The notes under the pieces: generated by a model
What the model saw: the letters and a program-made list of their open reading frames with translations, nothing else
What the model was told of the DNA's origin: nothing
The model's database searches: none
Translations under genes and position numbers: made by a program
Assembly (NCBI GenBank): GCA_019090565.1
Contig: JAHRVS010000193.1
Location: 1-6,005 of the forward strand
DNA: 6,005 nucleotides
Source: Gammaproteobacteria bacterium
GTDB lineage: Bacteria > Pseudomonadota > Gammaproteobacteria > Pseudomonadales > UBA3067
Direction of reading: 5' to 3'
Shown: in pieces, positions 1-4,691 of the stretch
Position numbering within the stretch: the stretch's first letter is position 1
Layout of the letters: each line of letters begins with the position of its first letter

Positions 1-86
1 ACTTTTACTGCGTCGGCCAATATATTTACACCAGCAACCATACGTTGACGGGCTTCATCACCAAATTTCACATCTTTTGCAGACAT
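1..86 (-). CDS. groL: GroEL chaperonin, N-terminal fragment (cut by window edge)
   Basis: The first 28 codons read MSAKDVKFGDEARQRMVAGV and then NILADAVK, the characteristic start of the 60-kDa chaperonin GroEL. GroEL forms the cytoplasmic double-ring ATPase that folds proteins together with GroES. The ATG is at 86-84. A clear Shine-Dalgarno (AAAGGAA on the minus strand, about 8 bases upstream) supports the start. The gene lies downstream of groES on the same strand, as in the usual groESL operon, but the spacer is 221 bp, longer than the several tens of bases common in this operon. No separate promoter was convincing in the spacer, so co-transcription from the groES promoters is inferred. 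Only about 5% of the protein is visible. Confidence 0.96.
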   Translation of the reverse strand, partial: MSAKDVKFGDEARQRMVAGVNILADAVK

Positions 87-307
87 TGTTAGATTCCTTT
101 GTTAAATCTTTCTTAATAAAAAGCGTATCCACTCAGGTGGCCCTTGGGGCATGTCGCGTTGCATAAAATAGCGCCTTACCGATGTAAATAGCTATTTCAT
201 TTTGAACACTGGCATTACTCAGAGGCTTCGCTGTTTAGTTACTAATAAACTATCTATGAATTTTTTACGCTACGCTTTGCTCAGCGTTAAAGCTGCGCAA
301 CAAAAAC
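87..307 (-). other. Long groES-groEL intergenic spacer with inverted repeats
   Basis: This 221-bp stretch has no convincing gene. Just after the groES stop, 279-285 and 292-298 form a 6-of-7-bp stem with a 6-base loop (minus strand GCGCAGC / GCTGAGC). A competing pairing uses ACGCT / AGCGT copies at about 268-285. Farther on, 186-197 is a perfect 12-bp palindrome, AAATAGCTATTT, which extends to 182-200 with a one-base bulge. Neither structure has a U-tract, so they do not look like intrinsic terminators. They could be mRNA processing or stability structures, or the remains of an inserted repeat. The groEL ribosome binding site lies at the end next to the gene. Confidence 0.6.
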
Positions 308-595
308 CTAAGCCAGTACGCCTAAGATATCGGTTTCATTCATAATAAGAAGCTCTTCACCTTCAACTTTTACAGCTGTGCCGCCATACTGGTTGAATAC
401 AACGGTGTCACCCACTTTTACTTCCAAAGGACGCACTTCGCCATTGTCGAGTACACGGCCATTGCCTACTGCTAAAATTTCACCTTGAGAAGGCTTTTCT
501 GCTGCCGAACCTGGAAGCACAATGCCTCCTGCTGACGTAGTTTCTTCATCTTTGCGACGAACCACAACACGATCATATAATGGACGAATATTCAT
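308..595 (-). CDS. groS: GroES co-chaperonin (10 kDa)
   Basis: This 95-residue protein is full length for GroES, the heptameric lid that caps GroEL and encloses substrate in the cytoplasm. It opens with MNIRPLYDRVVVRR, the family signature. The mobile loop that docks on GroEL is present, with the conserved hydrophobic tripeptide IVL at residues 25-27 inside GGIVLPG. The VGDTVVFNQYGG and EELLIMNETDILGVL segments are typical of the C-terminal half. The ATG at 595 is preceded by a strong Shine-Dalgarno (AGGAG, spacing 6). It is the first gene of the groESL operon; expression is probably driven by the heat-shock and housekeeping promoters in the leader at 596-880. Nothing in the protein is unusual. 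Confidence 0.98.
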   Translation of the reverse strand: MNIRPLYDRVVVRRKDEETTSAGGIVLPGSAAEKPSQGEILAVGNGRVLDNGEVRPLEVKVGDTVVFNQYGGTAVKVEGEELLIMNETDILGVLA

Positions 596-758
596 ATCGT
601 TCTCCTAGTTGATATTCTTGGTTACTAAAACTGCTTGTTCTGCCCAAAGCGGCTATTTAAAGCGCCCTTGGCTTACTTAATAAGGACACCAGCATGCCCT
701 ATTGTGTATTTGTGAATGCTTTGCGACTTAGTGAGCACTCAATTTTCACAGAGTGCAC

Positions 759-786
759 ATCATAGAGCCAAACTTCCCCTCGTCAA
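759..786 (-). promoter_or_regulatory. Sigma-70-type promoter of groESL
   Basis: On the minus strand, TTGACG (786-781) and TATGAT (764-759) are separated by 16 bases. Each hexamer matches the housekeeping consensus at 5 of 6 positions. Transcription would start near 752, about 93 bases downstream of the heat-shock start, giving a leader of about 157 bases. This arrangement would supply basal chaperonin expression. The call rests on motif matching only. Confidence 0.7.
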
Positions 787-851
787 GTACTAAAAGGCCA
801 GAGCCAAAAATAAGCTAAGAGGACAGACTGGTTTCATGCACGAAGACGGAA

Positions 852-880
852 AAATGGGGGGGAGGTTGGGTTTTTTCAAG
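852..880 (-). promoter_or_regulatory. Sigma-32 (RpoH) heat-shock promoter of groESL
   Basis: Read on the minus strand, CTTGAAA (880-874) is followed after 14 bases by CCCCATTT (859-852). This matches the RpoH consensus CTTGAAA / CCCCATnT at every specified base, with normal spacing. The position upstream of groES, a classic RpoH target, supports the call. Transcription would start near 845, giving a leader of about 250 bases. Confidence 0.92.
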
Positions 881-992
881 GGCAAAGTGGAAAATATTTA
901 TTCATAGTGCCAATAAACAGCAGTCAAGGAGCAGAGGACAAGCCCTACAAACGAAAAACCGCCAAAACAAAGGGACGCTTGTAGCAAACCAT

Positions 993-1010
993 CACCCTGC
1001 CTCTAGGGTG
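993..1010 (-). repeat. Hairpin downstream of fxsA
   Basis: CACCCT (993-998) and AGGGTG (1005-1010) form a perfect 6-bp stem around a 6-base loop. It follows the hairpin at 1024-1044 on the fxsA transcript. No run of T follows on the minus strand, so intrinsic termination is doubtful. Confidence 0.5.
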
Positions 1011-1023
1011 CCTCTACTTTTTC

Positions 1024-1044
1024 AGGGGGCTTCTTCTGCCCCCT
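1024..1044 (-). repeat. GC-rich hairpin overlapping the fxsA stop codon
   Basis: AGGGGGC (1024-1030) and GCCCCCT (1038-1044) form a perfect 7-bp stem with a 7-base loop. The fxsA stop codon (1045-1043, minus strand) overlaps the 5' arm. A U-tract is absent on the exit side (GAAAAAG follows), so it is not a standard intrinsic terminator. It may stabilise the 3' end or slow the polymerase before the groESL promoters. Confidence 0.6.
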
Positions 1045-1513
1045 AACTGTCTTCCCTTTGGTATTCACCCTCAATGGTTTGGTTCGACCCATGCTGGGGG
1101 TTCTGCCCAGGTTGATTGAAAATGTTACCGCCTTGCATGACATCCATTGGCATGGGCTTAAGTAAGCCTGCCGCCAATACACGCCGACAAATAGCGCGCC
1201 TTGTACCGGGAATAAGGCATACAAACCCTATAATATCGGTGACAAAACCAGGCGTCAGCAGCAATGTGCCGCCAACCAAGAGCACTGCCCCCTCTAGAAG
1301 CTCTAAATCCGGCAGCTCACCTGCCCGAAGGCGCTCCTGTACTTTTTTCATGGTTAAAAACCCCTGCAAGCGCAGCAACCACACCCCCACTACCGCAGTG
1401 GACGCCACCGCCAATATAGTGGGCAGAGCACCGATGAACCCACCCACCCAGATCAAAATAGCCATTTCAACCATGGGAACTGTCAAAAATAGTAGTAATA
1501 ACAGCTTGAACAT
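1043..1513 (-). CDS. fxsA: FxsA family membrane protein
   Basis: This 156-residue protein is close in length to E. coli FxsA, a small inner-membrane protein whose overproduction relieves F-plasmid exclusion of phage T7; its normal role is unclear. Hydrophobic segments lie at about residues 2-22, 26-47 and 72-98. Family landmarks include the early P-x-x-E (PMVE), GVWLLRLQG near 43-51, and the region LLEGAVLLVGGTLLLTPGF followed by VTDIIG. The tail from about 115 is hydrophilic and ends TIEGEYQRE, as in many relatives. The ATG at 1513 directly follows the stop of the upstream gene (TAAATG) and has a Shine-Dalgarno, AAGGGG at 1527-1522, inside that gene. Translational coupling is therefore likely. 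The fxsA-groES neighbourhood is common in gammaproteobacteria. Confidence 0.93.
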   Translation of the reverse strand: MFKLLLLLFLTVPMVEMAILIWVGGFIGALPTILAVASTAVVGVWLLRLQGFLTMKKVQERLRAGELPDLELLEGAVLLVGGTLLLTPGFVTDIIGFVCLIPGTRRAICRRVLAAGLLKPMPMDVMQGGNIFNQPGQNPQHGSNQTIEGEYQREDS

Positions 1514-2002
1514 TTACATAGCCCCTTCTAATTTTAGGTTTTTCAGCCACAGGGTCGAATCAAAGTAGCACACCCCTCCGAACCCTTTAATAAAGCCGAC
1601 TTCTTTTATATGCAGCTCATAGAAGTCAAAATCAAGCTCTACGTGGTACCCGGCACTTTGCGGGAACCGTCGATAATACCGCTCGGCGGCACTGTCTACC
1701 CGCTGCGAAGATAACGCAAGCGCATCACACGATAGCGATAAACGTGCTGTATTTTGCACATCCCCGCTCGTATCCGCCATCACAAAAAGAGAAACCTTTG
1801 GGTTCTGTTTAATGTTTGCAGTGTGCTGGGCCAAGCGACTAATGAGGACAACAATACACCCTTGTGTATCAATGATATAGGGCAGTACCGAGCTGTGAGG
1901 ATAACCGGCTAACCTGGCTGAATGGCTACTGAGCACCCCGAACGATTGACCTCGCAATAAATCTTGTGCCTGAATCATCATGGTTTCGTCTTTTTGCGTC
2001 AT
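1514..2002 (-). CDS. HugZ/PNPOx-like split-barrel flavin-binding protein
   Basis: The predicted 162-residue protein resembles the N-terminal split barrel of HugZ and pyridoxamine-phosphate-oxidase relatives, which bind FMN or haem as dimers. Recognisable parts are LLRGQSFGVLSS near the start, AGYPHSSVLPYIID, then LISRLAQHTANI, and FYELHIKEVGFIKGFGG near the end. It lacks the C-terminal domain that HugZ haem oxygenases carry, including the region of the haem-ligand histidine, so haem degradation should not be assumed. The open frame extends upstream to a TTG at 2080, but that part overlaps a decayed repeat and has no family similarity. ATG 2002 is preferred because AGG lies 7 bases upstream; ATG 2008 in the same frame is the alternative. 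The stop abuts the fxsA start. The substrate is unknown. Confidence 0.82.
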   Translation of the reverse strand: MTQKDETMMIQAQDLLRGQSFGVLSSHSARLAGYPHSSVLPYIIDTQGCIVVLISRLAQHTANIKQNPKVSLFVMADTSGDVQNTARLSLSCDALALSSQRVDSAAERYYRRFPQSAGYHVELDFDFYELHIKEVGFIKGFGGVCYFDSTLWLKNLKLEGAM

Positions 2003-2008
2003 ACTCAT

Positions 2009-2012
2009 ACCT
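2009..2012 (-). promoter_or_regulatory. Ribosome binding site deciding the split-barrel gene start
   Basis: AGGT on the minus strand sits with AGG 7 bases before ATG 2002, but only 1 base before ATG 2008. This favours the inner ATG. The upstream TTG at 2080 and the later ATGs at 1981 and 1978 lack a comparable site. Confidence 0.5.
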
Positions 2013-2042
2013 GTTGAATACTGAAGGGCCTCTCTGAAATTA

Positions 2043-2131
2043 GAGCACCTCGAAAGGCAGTGATATTCACATGAGAGCAATGAAGCCCGCAGGTCTAGCC
2101 GCGGTGTACTTGGATCTCTCTAATTCGCGCC
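2043..2131 (+). mobile_element. Decayed, right-truncated copy C of the MITE-like repeat
   Basis: By-eye alignment of 2043-2113 to the left part of copy B (4491-4562) gives about 49 identical positions of 72 with one gap. The best blocks are AGTGAT, GAAGCCC and GCCGC followed by GGTGTA. The left end, GAGCACCTC, resembles the repeat terminus GGGCACCTC. The distance from the left end to the TGTA core is 62 bases, against 63 in copy B. About 50 bases of the right half are missing, and the right boundary near 2131 is approximate. No clear target duplication remains, which fits an older copy. It occupies the divergent region between the split-barrel gene and the SDR gene. Confidence 0.7.
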
Positions 2132-2135
2132 TGAA

Positions 2136-2162
2136 TTGACAGAGACTGAACCACTGTATTTT
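2136..2162 (+). promoter_or_regulatory. Candidate sigma-70 promoter of the SDR-ampG unit
   Basis: A perfect -35 hexamer, TTGACA (2136-2141), is followed after 15 bases by TATTTT (2157-2162), which matches 4 of 6. The spacing is shorter than the optimal 17, so strength is uncertain. It begins just outside the right edge of repeat copy C and lies about 65 bases before the SDR start. Confidence 0.4.
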
Positions 2163-2228
2163 TTCAATCGAAGGCAGTCCCATCATACGCAAAGAAAGCT
2201 ATAAACCCCACCTATACGGAGTGTACCT

Positions 2229-2990
2229 ATGGACGTCACAAACAAAACCATTGTCATCACAGGAGCAGGCCGCGGCCTTGGCAGAGTAATGGCCGTCACA
2301 ATGGCTCAACACAATGCAAACATTGCTTTGCTAGACCTGGATAATGAGGGTTTGGCCGCCACAAAAAAATTATGTGTAGAAGCCGGAGCAAAAACCCTTT
2401 CCTATCACGTAAATGTTTCTGATGAGGAAGGGGTTATTAACTGTTTTACCAAAATCAAATCTGATTTTGGTAAAATTGATGGGCTGATTAATAATGCGGG
2501 TATTATTCGTGACGGCCTACTGGTGAAAGTAAAAGATGGCAACATTGAAAAGCGCATGAGCCTACAAGCGTGGCAATCGGTTCTAGATGTTAATCTCACG
2601 GGGGTTTTTCTTTGTGGCCGAGAAGCTGCTAGCCACATGATTGAGCAGAAAAGCGAAGGCCTTATTATTAATATTTCAAGTGTTTCCCGCGCAGGCAATA
2701 TTGGCCAAAGTAATTATTCGGCGGCCAAAGCGGGCGTGGCAGCAATGACGGTGACATGGGCAAAGGAATTGGCACGCCACCAGATAAGAGCGGCGGCCAT
2801 TGCGCCGGGATTCATTCAAACTGAAATTCTTGATGCCATGAAACCCGAAGCATTGGATAAAATGGCACAAAGTATTCCGCTTAAGCGTATCGGTAGACCC
2901 CAGGAAATTGCCGACACGGCCTTGTTTATTTTTAATAACGACTATATTACAGGGCGTATCTTTGAGATTGATGGCGGCATTCGTATTTAA
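2229..2990 (+). CDS. Short-chain dehydrogenase/reductase, FabG-like
   Basis: This 253-residue protein is a classical SDR, a soluble NAD(P)-dependent oxidoreductase. The nucleotide loop TGAGRGLG is at residues 11-18, NNAG at 88-91, the structural Asn at 122, catalytic Ser at 150/151, and the YxxxK pair at Tyr163 and Lys167. PGF at about 193-195 and the C-terminal GRIFEIDGG are typical. Asp36 at the end of the second strand (LLD) favours NAD(H) over NADP(H). Compared with FabG, there is an insertion of about 8-10 residues after RDGLLVKVKD (about 103-113), a mark of a subgroup whose substrate is not clear from sequence. A Shine-Dalgarno (GGAG) precedes ATG 2229. The stop codon is immediately followed by repeat copy A. 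It was probably once in a tight operon with the next gene. Confidence 0.93.
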   Translation: MDVTNKTIVITGAGRGLGRVMAVTMAQHNANIALLDLDNEGLAATKKLCVEAGAKTLSYHVNVSDEEGVINCFTKIKSDFGKIDGLINNAGIIRDGLLVKVKDGNIEKRMSLQAWQSVLDVNLTGVFLCGREAASHMIEQKSEGLIINISSVSRAGNIGQSNYSAAKAGVAAMTVTWAKELARHQIRAAAIAPGFIQTEILDAMKPEALDKMAQSIPLKRIGRPQEIADTALFIFNNDYITGRIFEIDGGIRI

Positions 2991-3108
2991 GGGCACCGCT
3001 ATTTATGTGAAAGCAAGAAAGCCAAAGCCGACTGTATAAGGCATACTCTCAAATCCAAGTACAGAGCCGACACCACGATCGCGTAACAGGTGCGTTTTAA
3101 CGGTGCTC
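2991..3108 (+). mobile_element. MITE-like repeat copy A (118 bp) with TTAA target duplication
   Basis: The left end GGGCACCG and the right end CGGTGCTC are inverted repeats matching at 7 of 8 positions. TTAA occurs directly before (2987-2990) and after (3109-3112) the element, as expected for a 4-bp target duplication. The internal core TGTATAAGGCATAC (3033-3046) is identical to that of copy B (4554-4567). The right half is 76 bases against 77 in B; the left half is about 21 bases shorter than B. No coding capacity exists, so any movement would need a transposase supplied from elsewhere. Its first base follows the SDR stop codon, and the left TTAA contains that stop. Confidence 0.85.
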
Positions 3109-3137
3109 TTAAACTAAACTCCGCAATAGGATAACGA

Positions 3138-4451
3138 ATGGCAGCAACAGAGTTAAAAAAAGCAATTTTTAATCGCCGAATGTTGATATGTGTCGGCACT
3201 GGGTTTAGCTCTGGCCTGCCCCTCTATATTATTTACACGCTCCTTCCCGCCTGGCTCAGAAGTGAAGGCGTTAGCCTCAAAGAGATTGGCCTATTTGCGT
3301 TGATCGGCATCCCTTATTCTTGGAAATTTTTCTGGGCGCCTGCATTGGACCGCTACTCAATGCCTTTTTTAGGACATCGCAGAGGCTGGATGCTTCTTTT
3401 TCAATGCTGCTTACTTATATCCATTGCGGGGTTGGGCTTTTTTTCTCCTACTTTTTCTATTGGGCTAATCGCTTACCTCGCTTTTGCCGTTGCATTTTTC
3501 AGCGCTAGTCAAGACGTGGTGCTTGATGCCTATCGTCGTGAATTATTGTCTGATTACGAACTTGGTTTAGGTAATTCAATACATGTAAATGCCTACCGTG
3601 TATCAGGGCTAATCCCTGGGTCGCTAGCGTTAATTCTTGCCGACCACATGGCGTGGCGCGAAGTTTTTATGGTGGTTGCGGCTTTTATGTTAGTCGGTAT
3701 CGCGATGACCTTTCTTATCTCAGAAGCCCGTACCGCCCCACCCCGCATCATGACAATGAAAGAGGCCGTTACCACGCCATTTCTGGAATTTTTTCAACGC
3801 AACGGGCTTAAGCCCGCCCTCACTATTTTAGCGTTTATGTTTCTTTACAAGCTGGGGGACAGCATGGCGACGGCTCTCTCTACCCCTTTTTATCAAGACT
3901 TAGGGTTTAGCCTTTCTGAAATTGGCATTATTGCTAAAAATGCCGCACTTTGGCCTGCCATTTTTGGGGGCTTGGCCGGCGGTGTGTTAATGCTCAAATG
4001 GGGGATTAATCGTTCACTGTGGCTGTTTGGGCTGGTGCAAATTATTTCAATACTCGGGTTTGCATTGCTGTCTGTCACCGGCCCGAACAAAGTGGTCTTA
4101 GCGCTGGTTATTGCCTTTGAATACTTGGGCGTAGGGTTAGGCACCGCAGCATTTGTCGCATTTATCGCACGCACTACCCACAAAGACCATATTGCCACCC
4201 AGTTTGCCTTATTCACTGCGCTCACCGCTTTGCCCCGCACCTTCGCTAACGCTACCACTGGTTTCTTGATAGAAGGTTTCGGCAACGACAGCGTCCTTGT
4301 TCATCTATTTGGTTCCCACCCATTTCTGGTTAGTGGTCTGGGGTATACCAATTTTTTTGTTTTTTGCACACTCGCAGCAATCCCAGGAATGTTACTCCTT
4401 TTTTACGTTGCCCCATGGTCAGATCAATCGGCGGAGGACAGTAAACCTTAA
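3138..4451 (+). CDS. ampG: AmpG-family MFS permease (muropeptide uptake)
   Basis: AmpG imports GlcNAc-anhydromuramyl peptides from the periplasm for cell-wall recycling, which in many gammaproteobacteria also feeds beta-lactamase induction. The 437-residue protein is hydrophobic throughout, with about 12 membrane segments. Family landmarks are GFSSGLP (22-28), FFWAPALDRY (64-73), GHRRGW (79-84) and SASQDVVLDAYR (122-133), which carries acidic residues in the membrane region. It is shorter than the 491-residue E. coli AmpG and lacks extra C-terminal segments, so a related transporter with another substrate is possible. ATG 3138 is preceded by AGGAT, about 7 bases upstream. From memory, Pseudomonas also has ampG close to groESL. 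Repeat copy A now separates it from the SDR gene. Confidence 0.78.
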   Translation: MAATELKKAIFNRRMLICVGTGFSSGLPLYIIYTLLPAWLRSEGVSLKEIGLFALIGIPYSWKFFWAPALDRYSMPFLGHRRGWMLLFQCCLLISIAGLGFFSPTFSIGLIAYLAFAVAFFSASQDVVLDAYRRELLSDYELGLGNSIHVNAYRVSGLIPGSLALILADHMAWREVFMVVAAFMLVGIAMTFLISEARTAPPRIMTMKEAVTTPFLEFFQRNGLKPALTILAFMFLYKLGDSMATALSTPFYQDLGFSLSEIGIIAKNAALWPAIFGGLAGGVLMLKWGINRSLWLFGLVQIISILGFALLSVTGPNKVVLALVIAFEYLGVGLGTAAFVAFIARTTHKDHIATQFALFTALTALPRTFANATTGFLIEGFGNDSVLVHLFGSHPFLVSGLGYTNFFVFCTLAAIPGMLLLFYVAPWSDQSAEDSKP

Positions 4452-4691
4452 AGTATCACTCAGAGTGCCACTATCAAGCACCACACGAAAGGGCGCGTCT
4501 AAAAATAGTGATTTTCGCGTGAGGGCAAAGAAGCCCCGCACACAGCGCCGCAGTGTATAAGGCATACGCGAGGATTCGAGTACGAAGTTAACGCGGCTAT
4601 CAGGTGAAAAGTGTGTTTTTAGAGGTGCCCGAAAGATTAAACGCCACCTACCCCTTATTGAGACTACACTTTACTTAGCAGCGCCCCTCTC
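4452..4691 (+). other. 240-bp intergenic region between ampG and the response regulator
   Basis: More than half is repeat copy B (4491-4630). The 39 bases before the repeat contain a weak stem, CACT / AGTG at 4457-4467, with no U-tract, so no terminator for ampG can be called. The 61 bases after it should hold the promoter of the response regulator, but no pair of hexamers with acceptable spacing stood out. Confidence 0.55.
4491..4630 (+). mobile_element. MITE-like repeat copy B (140 bp) with GAAA target duplication
   Basis: This is the best-preserved copy. The termini GGGCGCGTCTAAAAA (4491-4505) and TTTTTAGAGGTGCCC (4616-4630) are inverted repeats matching at 13 of 15 positions. GAAA lies on both sides (4487-4490 and 4631-4634); the match can also be read as 6 bp, CGAAAG, if the element is taken one base shorter at each end. 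Inside are a small hairpin, GGGC / GCCC (4523-4536), and the shared core at 4554-4567. It encodes no protein. The terminus type and 4-bp duplications would suit mobilisation by an IS of the IS5/IS4-like kind, but that assignment is a guess. Confidence 0.88.

Larger units (their letters stand above)
596..1042 (-). other. Gene-free 447-bp region: groESL leader and promoters
   Basis: Neither strand has a convincing gene between fxsA and groES. The stretch holds two promoter candidates for groESL (852-880 and 759-786), a long transcribed leader of roughly 160 or 250 bases depending on promoter, and two hairpins beside the fxsA stop. In the leader, minus-strand GCACTC and GAGTGC (756-751 and 740-735) form a 6-bp stem with a 10-base loop. 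A 9-bp direct repeat, AGAGCCAAA, occurs at 764-772 and 800-808. The groES ribosome binding site is at 601-606. Confidence 0.7.

Noticed and set aside
909..929. Possible extra sigma-70 promoter upstream of the heat-shock promoter (TTGACT / TATGAA, minus strand)
   Set aside because: The spacing is only 15 bases and the -10 hexamer is weak; two better promoters lie downstream.
1005..1022. GGGTGCCTCTA followed by a T-run, resembling a repeat terminus
   Set aside because: It matches the terminus only in part and has no second end, core or duplication nearby. It is better explained as part of the hairpin region after fxsA.
1218..1226. AAGGCATAC inside fxsA, resembling the MITE core
   Set aside because: Only about 9-10 bases match, inside a conserved coding sequence with no flanking similarity, so chance is the better explanation.
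1116..1568. 150-codon plus-strand open frame opposite fxsA
   Set aside because: It is antisense to a clear FxsA gene, its composition is Ser/Pro/Arg/Thr-rich as expected for a shadow frame, and it resembles no known family.
2003..2080. N-terminal extension of the split-barrel protein from TTG 2080
   Set aside because: It begins with TTG without a supporting site, overlaps repeat copy C, and adds residues with no family similarity. ATG 2002 fits better.
3893..4285. 130-codon minus-strand open frame within ampG
   Set aside because: It is a shadow of the AmpG frame and has no recognisable domain or ribosome binding site.
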